Counted from the first letter of the stretch, positions 1 through 8,462 are shown. The stretch: DNA of 64,000 nt from Halobacillus shinanisalinarum (GCF_022919835.1 NZ_CP095074.1:558001-622000), one strand, 5' to 3'. Notes: generated from the letters alone by a model not told the origin. Translations and numbers: made by a program.

Positions 1-880
1 CATACATCCCGATTGAGAAGAAGACAATCGCCCAAGGAGCTCCTTTTACAACCGTTGCCGTCTCAACTGCAGCGCTTCTTCTCGCCATGAGAAGGAAGAA
101 GATCGCTACAATTCCTGCAATAATGGATACCGGAATCCCTAAAGGTTCACTGGCAAAATAACCAACAAGTAATACAGCAAGCACACCCCAGGATAAACGG
201 AACATTTTATGGTCCTGAATCGCCTGTGTTGGTTCCTTAAGTTGGCTTAAATCATAATTCTCTGGAATGCTCTTCCTAAAGAACAAATAAAGCACGAGGA
301 TACTCGCCCCTATCGAAAAGAGGTTCGGGATGATCATCCGTGTCGCATACTCAATAAATCCAATGCCAAAGAAATCTGCCGATACGATATTCACTAAGTT
401 ACTCACAACAAAGGGCAACGAGGCCGTATCTGCGATAAAACCACTTGCCATAATAAACGGCAAAATCATGGCTTCTTTAAAGTTTAAATTTCTTACCATC
501 GCTAGAACGATTGGAGTAAGAATGAGTGCAGCCCCATCATTGGCGAAAAGAGCCGCAACAATAGCTCCTAGAAGAATGACATACACAAACATCTTTTTCC
601 CGTTTCCCTTGGCTACCCTCGCCATATGAAGGGCGGCCCACTCGAAAAATCCAATTTCATCAAGTATAAGTGAAATAATAATAATCGCTACAAAGGTTAA
701 GGTGGCATTCCAAACGATATCCGTTACCGCCAATACATCTTGGAAATCAACTACACCAAACAGTAAGGCTAGGATGGCTCCCCCACATGCGGACCAGCCA
801 ATTCCTAAGTTTTTGGGCTGCCAAATCACTAACACCAGTGTAAGTAAAAAAATAATCGTTGCTATAATCGCTAAATTCAA
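1..880 (-). CDS. arsB: ArsB arsenite efflux pump (3' end outside window)
   Basis: Membrane permease that exports arsenite or antimonite. Reading leftward from 880 the translation starts [20 protein letters not shown] and runs through [10 protein letters not shown], then [20 protein letters not shown] and [20 protein letters not shown], which are signature stretches of the S. aureus/Bacillus-type ArsB (about 430 residues). Only about 293 codons are inside the window. The start is a TTG at 880-878, chosen because GGGG lies at 887-890 at good spacing and no ATG fits. It begins 13 bases after the arsR stop, so the pair is an arsR-arsB operon. Assignment is by remembered family sequence; very likely correct. 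Confidence 0.93.
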   Translation of the reverse strand, partial: MNLAIIATIIFLLTLVLVIWQPKNLGIGWSACGGAILALLFGVVDFQDVLAVTDIVWNATLTFVAIIIISLILDEIGFFEWAALHMARVAKGNGKKMFVYVILLGAIVAALFANDGAALILTPIVLAMVRNLNFKEAMILPFIMASGFIADTASLPFVVSNLVNIVSADFFGIGFIEYATRMIIPNLFSIGASILVLYLFFRKSIPENYDLSQLKEPTQAIQDHKMFRLSWGVLAVLLVGYFASEPLGIPVSIIAGIVAIFFLLMARRSAAVETATVVKGAPWAIVFFSIGMY

Positions 881-893
881 ATGAATCCCCCTA

Positions 894-1247
894 CTAATCG
901 CATTGGATACGTAGACCAGCTTCCTCCAATGCACGTAATTTCTCTTTCTGATCAGGTATTTGTTCTAAAACTTGTTGAATGATTGGGTATGTCGGATGAG
1001 AAGTGTTTAATGAGTAAAAGATCCATTGTCCTTTCCGTTGTTCTTTTACAAGTCCCGCATCCCGAAGCTTCCTCAAGTGCTGACTGATGGAAGGCTGGCT
1101 CATTTGCAAGACCTCTACAAATTCGCAGACACAACATTCTCCATCCTTTACTAACCCCATAATTGTTAAGCGCGTTTTATCGCCTAATAGCTTCAATGTT
1201 TGAGCAGCATTTTCTAATTCAATCATTGTTTTTTCCATGAACATCAC
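894..1247 (-). CDS. arsR: ArsR-family arsenic-responsive repressor
   Basis: ArsR/SmtB winged-helix repressor of about 117 residues. The helix that binds As(III) carries ECCVCEFVE with Cys38, Cys39 and Cys41, the CxCxx-type thiolate site of ArsR. The recognition helix reads [13 protein letters not shown]. The first residues (MMFMEKTM) contain several possible starts; ATG at 1247 or 1238 is closest to a GAGGTGAT ribosome site. It precedes arsB in the same direction and presumably represses the arsRB operon, with release by arsenite. Confidence 0.93.
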   Translation of the reverse strand: MMFMEKTMIELENAAQTLKLLGDKTRLTIMGLVKDGECCVCEFVEVLQMSQPSISQHLRKLRDAGLVKEQRKGQWIFYSLNTSHPTYPIIQQVLEQIPDQKEKLRALEEAGLRIQCD

Positions 1248-1258
1248 CTCGCACGATT

Positions 1259-1288
1259 AGTATATTAGCATATACTTATATTTGCAAC
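1259..1288 (-). promoter_or_regulatory. Candidate arsRB promoter/operator
   Basis: An AT-rich imperfect dyad (TATATTAGCATATACTTATA on the + strand) lies immediately upstream of the leftward arsR. On the minus strand TTGTTG and TAATAT are separated by 17 bases and could be the -35 and -10. Position and symmetry suit an ArsR operator but the match is loose. Confidence 0.35.
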
Positions 1289-1335
1289 AATTAATTACTC
1301 TTATTATTTAGCTAATCTTCCACACCTTATTTAAT

Positions 1336-1351
1336 ATCAAATTTTTTTGAT
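1336..1351. promoter_or_regulatory. ArsR-type operator ATCAA-N6-TTGAT (copy 1)
   Basis: Perfect 5-bp inverted repeat ATCAA/TTGAT with a 6-base spacer, about 95 bases upstream of the second arsR. The same motif recurs at 1399-1414 and 1768-1783, always near that gene, which supports function as its operator set. Confidence 0.7.
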
Positions 1352-1398
1352 TTAATACTTGCTTTCGAGAATATAATCCATTACACTCTAATTATTAC

Positions 1399-1414
1399 AT
1401 CAAAATAAATTGAT
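1399..1414. promoter_or_regulatory. ArsR-type operator ATCAA-N6-TTGAT (copy 2)
   Basis: ATCAA AATAAA TTGAT directly upstream of the AAAGGAGG ribosome site of the second arsR; it would place the repressor across the promoter or leader and allow autoregulation. Confidence 0.75.
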
Positions 1415-1430
1415 TAAAGGAGGATTCGAA

Positions 1431-1751
1431 ATGACCAAACACATACAATTAACCGATGTATCCTTACAGAGCACGTTTAGTAAATATGAAAAGAAATTTA
1501 AAGCCCTTGCTGATCAAAGAAGGCTCCACATCTTACACGAAATCACAGAGAATGGTGAAGTATGTGTTTGTGACCTATCGGAAAAGTTACAGCTGCCTCA
1601 ATCGAAGTTATCATACCATCTAAAGATATTGATGGATGCCCAAGTTATTGAAAAAGAAACACGTGGTACTTGGAGTTACTATACATTAAATCATTCCGAG
1701 ATCAATCATCTACTATCCGAAGAGCTTTGTTGCCTATTTCGTCGAGATTAA
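1431..1751 (+). CDS. ArsR-family repressor (AseR-like)
   Basis: Second, divergent ArsR/SmtB repressor (106 residues) with the metal motif EVCVCDLSEKL in the third helix, recognition helix LPQSKLSYHLKIL and a C-terminal Cys pair (LCCLFRRD). The start ATG at 1431 is set by AAAGGAGG at 1416-1423; an upstream in-frame TTG at 1410 lies inside the operator and is less likely. It is transcribed away from arsRB and toward arsI. The flanking ATCAA-N6-TTGAT sites suggest that it controls itself and arsI. The inducer is probably As(III)/Sb(III), inferred from the CxC motif and the arsI neighbour. Confidence 0.9.
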   Translation: MTKHIQLTDVSLQSTFSKYEKKFKALADQRRLHILHEITENGEVCVCDLSEKLQLPQSKLSYHLKILMDAQVIEKETRGTWSYYTLNHSEINHLLSEELCCLFRRD

Positions 1752-1767
1752 TTTTTTTATCTTATAA

Positions 1768-1783
1768 ATCAAAAAAAATTGAT
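1768..1783. promoter_or_regulatory. ArsR-type operator ATCAA-N6-TTGAT (copy 3)
   Basis: ATCAA AAAAAA TTGAT between the second arsR and the arsI start, just before the GGAGGAG ribosome site. A separate operator here suggests an internal, independently repressed arsI promoter. Confidence 0.7.
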
Positions 1784-1800
1784 TAAATGGAGGAGATTAA

Positions 1801-1859
1801 ATGAACGTACACGTTGGGTTAAATGTAGTTGACCTTGAAAAGTCTATTGAGTTTTATAC
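1801..1859 (+). pseudogene. arsI: arsI 5' fragment, cut by IS66
   Basis: ATG at 1801 after GGAGGAG opens MNVHVGLNVVDLEKSIEFYT, the first beta strand and metal-ligand His of a vicinal-oxygen-chelate dioxygenase. The frame is ended by the left end of the IS66 element at 1860. It resumes at 4252 in FYTKVFGE..., so the ancestral protein can be rebuilt exactly (124 residues). ArsI is the non-heme iron C-As lyase that demethylates trivalent organoarsenicals. Confidence 0.9.
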
Positions 1860-1915
1860 GTAAGCGCAAAATAACCCCCACCTATGAATAGATGAGGGCT
1901 TGTTCTATTATGGAA

Positions 1916-3496
1916 TTACTTCTTTGGAACTTGACAGATTTCGGGTAACGATGAGGACCAGGGAAGAACCTTTTCCCAAGCCTCTGAATCGTCAAGATCC
2001 ATCTGAGGAAGTTGTTCGAATAAATACGTAAGATAGTAGAGAGGGTTCAAGCCGTTGGCTTTCGCCGTTTCTACAACACTATAAATGATGGCGCTTGATT
2101 CAGCCCCTTTCAGGCTATTTGAAAACAGCCAGTTCTTGCGGCCGATCACGAATGGTTTGATGAATCGTTCAGCTCGATTGTTATCGATATCTACCTGTCC
2201 ACCTTGCAGGTAGACGACCAGTTGATCCCATTGATTCAAACAGTATGTGATGGCTTCCCCTAACTTGCTCTTCGGCAGAACTTTGGCTTTATGATTCTTC
2301 AGCCACTCCAAAAAGTCCTCCAATATCGGTTTACTGTTCTCTTTCCGATACTCCAGGCGTTCTTCGTCTGTCCACGTTTTGCTTTTCTTCTCGATATCAT
2401 ACAATCGCTGAATCTTCTGAAGCGCCTCCCTGGCGACACTATTTACCAATGTCGAAGAAGATGGGGCTGCTTTCAGAGCTTCGTCGAATTTTCGGCGGGT
2501 GTGAGCCCAACAGCCCATCAGCTTTACGCCGTCCACTTTATGATAGCCTCCATACCCGTCGGTTTGGAGGAAGCCGGAAAACGATGTAAGGAATCGCTTC
2601 GCGTGCTTACCAGCTCGCGTACGCTGATAATCATACAGAACGATGGGCGGTCCGTTGCGACCGGTACAGTACAGCCACATATAGGACTTAGACTCAGCTG
2701 CCTTTCCATCTTCCCGCAACACCTGAAGAGGTGTCTCATCCGCATGCACCGATGAATGCTTCACCATGGCTTGATGAAGCTGGTCAAACAAAGGCTTCAA
2801 CCAGTGGTGCGCTGCGTGGATCATCCAGTTGGCGATGGTGGCTCTGGATAAAGGGATTCCCATACGTTCCAACTGCTTTTCCTGACGATAGAGAGGCAAC
2901 GCCTCGACATATTTCTGACTCATGAAAAATGCCAAACTTGAAGGGGATGCGAGACTTTTCGGAAGAACAGGGTTTGGCATAGGAGCTGTGTGAATAGGGG
3001 TTTCTACCCCGTGTTGTTCACATTGCCGGCAACTGTATACATGGCGCACGTGTTTTTTCACTTTCACCTGCGCGGGAATCACAATTAATTCACGACGCTC
3101 TTCCGTACTCATTTGATGAATGTCATGACCACATGACGAACAAGCCTGATCCTCGAGGTGGTATTCCACCGTTTCTGTAGGAAGGCTTTTCATCATCTCA
3201 TCACGCTGCCCTTTTCGTTTTTTCCGTTTATATTCAATCGTTTCGATGGTCGGCTCCTCTTCCTTCGAATTGGAAGTGACTTCTGCCTCATCGAAAAGGG
3301 AAATCTGATCAGGGTTCATCTTTTCACTCGAAGCACCGAAACGCTTCTGCTGGCTCAATTTGAATTGTTCTTCATACCATTCTACCTTGGCTGCCAGTTT
3401 GGCGTTTTCATCTTCGAGTGATAGACAACGTTTTTCCAGTGATTCCATTGTCTTTGGGATCTTCGTCTTTGTGTCCATAAAAAAAGGATTCGACAT
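1916..3496 (-). CDS. tnpC: IS66 transposase TnpC
   Basis: DDE transposase of the element, 526 residues from the ATG at 3496 (an upstream ATG at 3589 lies within tnpB). An N-terminal coiled coil (LEKRCLSLEDENAKLAAKVE) is followed by a zinc finger with CSSCGHD and CRQCEQHG. The catalytic domain shows HADETPLQVL, LQTDGYGGYHKV and NNRAERFIKPFVIGRKNW, holding the conserved acidic residues. The C-terminal YYLTYLFEQLP is typical of IS66. It begins about 20 bases after the tnpB stop with GAAGGAA upstream. Confidence 0.95.
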   Translation of the reverse strand: MSNPFFMDTKTKIPKTMESLEKRCLSLEDENAKLAAKVEWYEEQFKLSQQKRFGASSEKMNPDQISLFDEAEVTSNSKEEEPTIETIEYKRKKRKGQRDEMMKSLPTETVEYHLEDQACSSCGHDIHQMSTEERRELIVIPAQVKVKKHVRHVYSCRQCEQHGVETPIHTAPMPNPVLPKSLASPSSLAFFMSQKYVEALPLYRQEKQLERMGIPLSRATIANWMIHAAHHWLKPLFDQLHQAMVKHSSVHADETPLQVLREDGKAAESKSYMWLYCTGRNGPPIVLYDYQRTRAGKHAKRFLTSFSGFLQTDGYGGYHKVDGVKLMGCWAHTRRKFDEALKAAPSSSTLVNSVAREALQKIQRLYDIEKKSKTWTDEERLEYRKENSKPILEDFLEWLKNHKAKVLPKSKLGEAITYCLNQWDQLVVYLQGGQVDIDNNRAERFIKPFVIGRKNWLFSNSLKGAESSAIIYSVVETAKANGLNPLYYLTYLFEQLPQMDLDDSEAWEKVLPWSSSLPEICQVPKK

Positions 3497-3516
3497 AAAT
3501 AGACGAATTCCTTCTT

Positions 3517-3873
3517 TTAAATCAATGTTCTTGCGTGAACAGCCCGATGGGCTCCTCGCTGGTGAAGAGGCAGCCCGTCCATCAGCCACCGGAATTGACG
3601 GCGACTGACAGGCATGACGGAAGCGTCATCGTCTGAAGGCCAATGAAACGTTCCTTTTTCCAGGCGACGATAATGAAGCCAGAATCCGTTGTGATCCCAC
3701 TGGAGAATTTTCACTTTATCCCGTTTTCGGTTACAGAAGACAAACAGACAGGGAGAAAAGGGATCCAACTCGAACGCTTCCTGGACTAGGATCGACAAAC
3801 CGTCAATCGACTTTCGCAAGTCTGTACTGCCCTGGGCGAGGTAAACCTTCTCCACGTGCGCCACGTTCAACAT
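3517..3873 (-). CDS. tnpB: IS66 accessory protein TnpB
   Basis: The 118-residue IS66 Orf2 protein. It has the family core VYLAQGSTDLRKSIDGL, LFVFCNRKRDKVKILQWDHNGFWLHYRRLEKG and a basic tail. Its ATG overlaps the tnpA stop (ATGTTGA), indicating translational coupling. TnpB is needed for transposition of IS66 elements; its biochemical role is not settled. Confidence 0.95.
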   Translation of the reverse strand: MLNVAHVEKVYLAQGSTDLRKSIDGLSILVQEAFELDPFSPCLFVFCNRKRDKVKILQWDHNGFWLHYRRLEKGTFHWPSDDDASVMPVSRRQFRWLMDGLPLHQRGAHRAVHARTLI

Positions 3874-4169
3874 ACAGCCTGGACTACTTTCAACACTTTG
3901 GCCAAGTGTTCCGGACAGACATCTTCGGATGTTTCAATCGTCGCTTTTCCGATGGAAATATGTACAGATGGTTGCGAAGACTCTTCTTCAACTTCTACAG
4001 CCACCCAGGAAGGCGCCGGCTCAGCTGATACTTGAATCTTCCTTTTCCAATAGCGAAAGGTATGAATATTTATATGATGGTTGTTACACCATTCTTTGGC
4101 CGTCTGACCGGATTCATGGAAATGAATCAGCCGATCTTCCCAAAGAGCTTGTTTATCCGTTTGGCTCAT
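3867..4169 (-). CDS. tnpA: IS66 accessory protein TnpA
   Basis: IS66 Orf1, 100 residues from the ATG at 4169 preceded by TAGGAGG. The N-terminal part (WEDRLIHFHESGQTAKEWCN ... TFRYWKRKI) is a helix-turn-helix of the type seen in IS66 TnpA. The more upstream ATG at 4214 is read from the inverted repeat side and lacks a ribosome site. Confidence 0.92.
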   Translation of the reverse strand: MSQTDKQALWEDRLIHFHESGQTAKEWCNNHHINIHTFRYWKRKIQVSAEPAPSWVAVEVEEESSQPSVHISIGKATIETSEDVCPEHLAKVLKVVQAVC

Positions 4170-4251
4170 CAGCAATCCTCCTAAGAAATTCTGACTGTAG
4201 TATCTCACAGCCATGAGGAGGATTAGAAGGTGGGCATTATTTTCCGCTTAC

Positions 4252-4575
4252 TTTTATACGAAGGTTTTCGGTGAAACCCCCGTAAAAGTAAAGGAAGATT
4301 ACGCTAAGTACATGCCTGAAGCTTTGCAACTAAACTTTACGCTGAATGTAAGATCTGAAGTGTCTGGAAATCAGGTAGGCCATTTTGGAATACAGGTGGA
4401 GAAACAAGAAGATATCGATCATCATAAACAGCGTCTAGAAAAATTAGGTTTTTTCACGCATGATGAAATGAACACCAATTGTTGTTACGCTCTTCAAGAT
4501 AAGTTCTGGATTACCGATCCTGACGGTAACGAGTGGGAATTTTTCTATACGAAACAAGACGCTGAAAAAAAATAA
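4252..4575 (+). pseudogene. arsI: arsI 3' fragment (C-As lyase remainder)
   Basis: Remainder of the ArsI glyoxalase/dioxygenase fold after the IS66 insertion, with no start or ribosome site of its own. In reconstructed numbering the metal ligands His4 (in the 5' fragment), His61 (GHFGIQV) and Glu113 (NEWEFF) are present. So is the vicinal Cys94-Cys95 pair (NTNCCYAL) that binds organoarsenical thiols in characterised ArsI proteins. The gene was therefore functional before insertion. A readthrough product from 4213 would lack the first strand and is unlikely to fold. Confidence 0.9.
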
Positions 4576-4611
4576 AACCGAGCAGGTATGCTGCAATTAG
4601 GAGGGAAGACG

Positions 4612-4785
4612 ATGGAAAATATCTATGCGATAACTAAAAGGATTGAAGACAATAAGCAGCAATTGAATGAAGTTAACCTTAATGGTTGGAAATTAGAAGC
4701 AACCCCTAAGAAGAAACTGAAACTGCCAATGAATCTTTGGAAAAATGAAAACACCAACTCTGTGTGTTGTGCCACGTGTTGTTAA
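4612..4785 (+). CDS. Small Cys-rich protein of the ars unit
   Basis: A 57-residue soluble, basic protein starting MENIYAITKRIEDN with ATG at 4612 and GGAGGG seven bases upstream. It ends in SVCCATCC, two Cys pairs separated by two residues, a plausible As(III) or Cu(I) clamp resembling the paired cysteines of ArsD. It follows arsI by 36 bases and precedes a strong terminator, so it was the last gene of the arsR-arsI transcript. I do not recognise a named family; metal binding is inference. Confidence 0.7.
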   Translation: MENIYAITKRIEDNKQQLNEVNLNGWKLEATPKKKLKLPMNLWKNENTNSVCCATCC

Positions 4786-4795
4786 GTTTATTAAT

Positions 4796-4826
4796 AACTC
4801 CCCAAATTTAGGATGTTTGGGGAGTT
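4796..4826 (+). terminator. Rho-independent terminator of arsR-arsI unit
   Basis: Perfect 11-bp stem AACTCCCCAAA / TTTGGGGAGTT with a 9-base loop, ten bases after the small Cys-rich gene, followed by an AT-rich tail. Confidence 0.85.
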
Positions 4827-4896
4827 TAATAAATTTTACCCGTTTGGCTCTACCGGGATTGTAATTATACCGTGGTAATTCAAATTAAATACCTTT

Positions 4897-5020
4897 CTAT
4901 TTAAGCTTATCCTTAATAGCATAAATCGTATTACGAGAAAGACCTGTCTTTCTATGAATATTCATCACAGATTCTTTTTGATTAAGCAATCTTACAACTT
5001 CATCATAAATGATTTTATCC
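4897..5020 (-). pseudogene. C-terminal HTH remnant of a recombinase/resolvase
   Basis: Minus-strand frame ending at the TAG 4899-4897 reads DKIIYDEVVRLLNQKES, then IHRKTGLSRNTIYAIKDKLK, a resolvase-type helix-turn-helix with the typical LSRNTIY recognition helix. The upstream catalytic domain is missing: the frame passes directly into aldehyde dehydrogenase sequence at about 5021. It marks a rearrangement joint rather than a gene. Confidence 0.65.
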
Positions 5021-5557
5021 GTTACCAACGTTAAGCTTTTCAACTTCGGCGGTCATTCGTCTAACAAGTTCGTCGTAAATACTTGATTGAGCATAAACGC
5101 GGTTAGCTGCAATACAGGTCTGGCCACTATTTCTAAACTTAGCCGCCATTAACAATTTCGACGGTTTGATCGAGATCTGCATCATCACATACAATTACTG
5201 GTGCATGCCCGCCAAGTTCAAGGGAAAGTTTCATGACTTGCTCAGCACCCTGCTTCATTAACAGCTTACCGACAGGCGTTGAACCGGTGAATGTCAATTT
5301 ACGAACACGCATATCGGACATAACCGTTTCTGAGAATTTTTCTGGATTTCCATTCACGACATTGAAAACACCTTTTGGAATGCCTGCCTCTTCGGCTAAT
5401 TCTGCTAGTCTCATACACGTGAGGGGTGTTTCTTCAGGTGGCTTTACGATAAACGTACAACCTGCAGCTAAAGCTGGCCCAAGCTTTCTTGTAATCATAG
5501 TTGCTGGAAAGTTCCATGGTGTAATTGCCGCAACAACGCCGACGGGTTGTTTAATCA
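5021..5557 (-). pseudogene. Inverted middle segment of an aldehyde dehydrogenase gene
   Basis: Minus-strand frame beginning [19 protein letters not shown] and containing [36 protein letters not shown] and, after a one-base shift near 5143-5148, KFRNSGQTCIAANRVYAQ with the catalytic Cys. This is the cofactor and active-site part of a GabD-like succinate-semialdehyde dehydrogenase. It stops at LNVGNG, and the residues that should follow ([12 protein letters not shown]) are on the opposite strand at 5558. The N-terminal part of roughly 130 residues is absent. Non-functional. Confidence 0.88.
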
Positions 5558-6098
5558 TTAGAAGATGGTATTGATGTCGGTCCTTTAATCAATAATGAAG
5601 GTTTTGAAAAAGCAGGACGCCATAATACGGTGGTTTTCCCTTTTTCCAGGAACGATCCGTCCGTAAATTGTGGAGGATGCCCAGAAAAAAGAAGCGAGGG
5701 TAACCACTGGTGGTGAAGGCCAAGCAGATACAGATAAAGGTACTTACTTTTATAAGCCAACTATACTAGCTGATGCCAATTATGACATGGTTATTATGAA
5801 TGAGGAGACTTTTGGGCCGATTCTTCCCATTGCAAAATATGACCATGATGATGAAGCAGTAAAAGCAGCCAACGATACCCCGTTTGGTCTTGCAGCTTAT
5901 TTCTTTACACAAAACGTATCAAGGGGCACCCGTATCTCAGAGGGACTTGAATACGGAATTATTGGATGGAATGATGGCATTCCATCGGCAGCCCAAGCAC
6001 CATTTGGCGGTATGAAGCAAAGTGGTTTGGGTCGCGAAGGCGGGCAAGAAGGCATCGAAGAATATTTAGAAGTGAAATATGTATCGCTTAGTATTTAA
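5558..6098 (+). pseudogene. C-terminal part of the same aldehyde dehydrogenase
   Basis: Plus-strand continuation of the gene: [20 protein letters not shown], then about 46 unrelated bases (near 5611-5656) that shift the frame, then [18 protein letters not shown] through [31 protein letters not shown] and [17 protein letters not shown] to the stop at 6098. Together with the inverted segment it is a single former gene, broken by inversion, insertion, a frameshift and loss of its 5' end. Confidence 0.9.
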
Positions 6099-6103
6099 TG
6101 AAG

Positions 6104-6137
6104 AAGAGCATTTGTCTTTTATTAGGCAAATGCTCTT
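6104..6137 (+). terminator. Terminator after the dehydrogenase remnant
   Basis: Stem AAGAGCATTTG / CAAATGCTCTT (11 bp) followed by TCTATTT, a few bases after the stop codon at 6098. Confidence 0.75.
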
Positions 6138-6296
6138 TCTATTTATTACTAGAGGTCTTCTTTAATGCCCCAACCTTAAAATCTCACTCAACAGAGGGGT
6201 AACGTCAGGAAAATGGGAATCTGGCTTAACAGAATCTCTTAACCTAGTATATCTTTTTTCTCCCCGGCTAAGATGTTATTAAAGGGAGTGAAAAAG

Positions 6297-7016
6297 ATGA
6301 GTATGAAAAAATTATATTATCTAATGATACCCGTATCAATATTTATTTCCTTCTTTTTAATATCCAGTGAATTAACTAGTGCAGCAAAGCCAATTGAAAT
6401 ATTGGAGATTACTGAAAAAGCTGAAGAAGCAGATATAGAAATAGCGTCCTGGTCCATGGCCATAAAGGAATCAATCGTAGCATTTGATAGTATAGAAAGT
6501 GTTCGAAATAGGGTGAAAGAAATAAAGTCCCGTGAACAAGGCTTTGAATGGTCCGAGGAACAATTTAAAGGAAACCATTATAAAATGGTTGGTGTCAAAG
6601 ATAAGGGAGCTAATGTAGATCAACAAATATCGATCATCTATTACCCCATGAAAGGAAATTATAAATTAAGTGTTAATTATAATATCGATGGGGAGAAATG
6701 GAGCATTGATGTTTGGGAGCAAGTCTATAATCTTTATAAATCAAAAATGGATAAACATAAGGTATTTTATACAGTAGAAGGTCACAACAATAGTATAAAA
6801 AAAGAAGCTCAAAACCTTATACGGTCTATGTCTGGGAAGACTGTCGATGGTATATATGAGGATAATTTTGTTTCTATTTCCGCCTATTCATCCAAGTGGG
6901 ATGTTAAAGTTCCGTTAGGAGATAAACAAGCCATGAATATGCAAGTTGCTAATCGAGACAGGGGCGCACATACAGAAGTAACAATTGGTTCCCCTATTAT
7001 AATTACAGAATATTGA
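6297..7016 (+). CDS. ywmB: YwmB-family secreted/membrane-anchored protein
   Basis: A 239-residue protein with a signal anchor (KKLYYLMIPVSIFISFFLI) and the C-terminal signature of B. subtilis YwmB: VSISAYSSKWDVKVP, MNMQVANRDRG and HTEVTIGSPIIITEY. The ATG at 6297 is preferred because AGGGAG lies eight bases upstream; ATG at 6273 has no ribosome site. YwmB has a TATA-box-binding-like fold; its role is unknown, and in B. subtilis the gene lies near murAA and spoIID. A second diverged YwmB relative is at 49568. The gene stands alone between two terminators. Confidence 0.85.
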   Translation: MSMKKLYYLMIPVSIFISFFLISSELTSAAKPIEILEITEKAEEADIEIASWSMAIKESIVAFDSIESVRNRVKEIKSREQGFEWSEEQFKGNHYKMVGVKDKGANVDQQISIIYYPMKGNYKLSVNYNIDGEKWSIDVWEQVYNLYKSKMDKHKVFYTVEGHNNSIKKEAQNLIRSMSGKTVDGIYEDNFVSISAYSSKWDVKVPLGDKQAMNMQVANRDRGAHTEVTIGSPIIITEY

Positions 7017-7075
7017 TGCCCTAGGTATAATCAGCAAGTTTTGCATTTCAGCACAAGAAAACATTTACAAACTAA

Positions 7076-7110
7076 AACACAGGCAGTTAACAATTATGAC
7101 TGCCTGTGTT
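7076..7110. terminator. Terminator after ywmB-like gene
   Basis: Stem AACACAGGCAGT / ACTGCCTGTGTT (12 bp) followed by TTTATTT on the + strand. Confidence 0.8.
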
Positions 7111-7130
7111 TTTATTTACTTTCTATACGC

Positions 7131-7240
7131 CTAGTTTTCACACTCATCGGCACATTTACGACCTGCTTCAGTAAATTGTTTACAATGATCATAGTCAAAC
7201 TTGGCACACTCTTTCATCACAGCAAAAGGATCACTTACGC
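7131..7240 (-). pseudogene. C-terminal fragment of a Csp/DUF326-type copper-binding protein
   Basis: Minus-strand frame reading [20 protein letters not shown] then FTEAGRKCADECEN and TAG at 7131-7133. The Cys spacing (ECAKF, DHCKQ, KCADEC) matches the last helices of the four-helix-bundle copper storage proteins, such as the intact one at 25830. Only about 36 residues remain and the frame runs back into the end of the ResC gene, so it is a truncated leftover. Confidence 0.6.
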
Positions 7241-8416
7241 GTAGGAATGCAAACCAGATATGATTAAGTTTACAGCAAGTAAGTTAAACATAATGATGGC
7301 AAACCCTCCTACAGCAAGCCATGCTGATTTCGTTCCATGCCATCCTCTTGAAAGTCTGAGGTGCAGGAAAGCAGCATAGAAAAAGAAGGTAATTAAAGCC
7401 CACACTTCTTTAGGATCCCATCCCCAGAAACGGCTCCAAGCTTCTTGGGCCCATATCATCGCAAAAATCAACGCACCTAGGGTAAAAATAGGGAACCCAA
7501 TCGCCACTGCCCGATAAGAGATTTCATCAACAAGTTCTGGGTTCACTTTCTTCAATAGAGGCTGGATTGCTGCCCCAATGCGCTTTCTTAAGATTAAACG
7601 TATCAGCCAATAAAGAACAAGGCCCCCAAGGAAGGACCAGAGGATCGTATTGAATTTAACAGCTGCATCCACACCACGCATCCACTCTGGCACATTAAAA
7701 AGTGGAGTCATATTATCAGTAAGTAACTCGCCGTCTGTTGGCCCAGCTATAGCTGGCATTTGGTAAGTAATCTCCACAGTTTGTCCTTCAACAGGAGCTT
7801 CGAATGTGGCTTCGTAATTCATCGCATTGAAGGTTGAAGAGATGATGATAAACGCTAAAGCTGCAGCTAGCATGTAAATCACGCTCTCTAGCCAAAAGGT
7901 ATGCTTAGATCCTTTACTTTGGTCCGTTTGGCGGATTAGAAAGATCAACCCTGCCACAAAACTAATCGATAAAATAGCTTCCCCAAGTGATGCCGTTGTT
8001 ACATGGATATAAAGCCAATGGGACTGCAATGATGGAACAAGTGGGGATATTTCACTTGAAAACATACTAGCAAAAACAATAATTAGCAGGGCTATAGGCA
8101 GTGCAAACAGTCCTAGAATGTTGATACGGTAAATAAAATACATAACAATAAACGCCAGGACAAGCATCATGCCAAAAAATGTTGTAAATTCATATAAATT
8201 ACTAACAGGAACGTGATTACTCGCAACCCACCTTGTAAAGAAGTAACCGACTTGACTAAGGAACCCTATAATAGTCAAGGCTATGCCAATGTTGCCCGCC
8301 TTCCCCGCACTCTTCCTTTTCTTATCACGAATCGTTCCTCCGAAGAAAAATGTAGCAATTAAATAAATAATAAATGCAGCATAAAGCAAGTTACTGCTTA
8401 TTGTAGTCAACTCCAT
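7235..8416 (-). CDS. resC: CcsA/ResC-type cytochrome c biogenesis heme protein
   Basis: Polytopic membrane protein of 393 residues with the tryptophan-rich heme-handling motif [17 protein letters not shown] in its last third, the hallmark of CcsA/ResC in System II cytochrome c maturation. It delivers heme to apocytochrome on the outer face together with ResB. No resB is beside it; the left neighbour is a fragment and the right is cadA. AAGGAGG precedes the ATG at 8416. Its presence beside a full System I cluster at 28-37.6 kb is unusual. Confidence 0.9.
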   Translation of the reverse strand: MELTTISSNLLYAAFIIYLIATFFFGGTIRDKKRKSAGKAGNIGIALTIIGFLSQVGYFFTRWVASNHVPVSNLYEFTTFFGMMLVLAFIVMYFIYRINILGLFALPIALLIIVFASMFSSEISPLVPSLQSHWLYIHVTTASLGEAILSISFVAGLIFLIRQTDQSKGSKHTFWLESVIYMLAAALAFIIISSTFNAMNYEATFEAPVEGQTVEITYQMPAIAGPTDGELLTDNMTPLFNVPEWMRGVDAAVKFNTILWSFLGGLVLYWLIRLILRKRIGAAIQPLLKKVNPELVDEISYRAVAIGFPIFTLGALIFAMIWAQEAWSRFWGWDPKEVWALITFFFYAAFLHLRLSRGWHGTKSAWLAVGGFAIIMFNLLAVNLIISGLHSYA

Positions 8417-8462
8417 TGTATATCCTCCTTACCTGTTACTAATTCGGACTTGTTATAGAAAG

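Larger units (their letters stand above)
1860..4251. mobile_element. Complete IS66-family insertion sequence
   Basis: A 2392-bp element with all three IS66 reading frames (tnpA, tnpB, tnpC) on the minus strand. Its ends are 21-bp imperfect inverted repeats beginning GTAAGCG (1860-1880 and 4231-4251; 18 of 21 match). It is flanked by an 8-bp direct repeat TTTTATAC (1852-1859 and 4252-4259), the duplication size typical of IS66. The intact frames and identical duplications indicate a recent insertion. It sits inside arsI. Confidence 0.97.
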
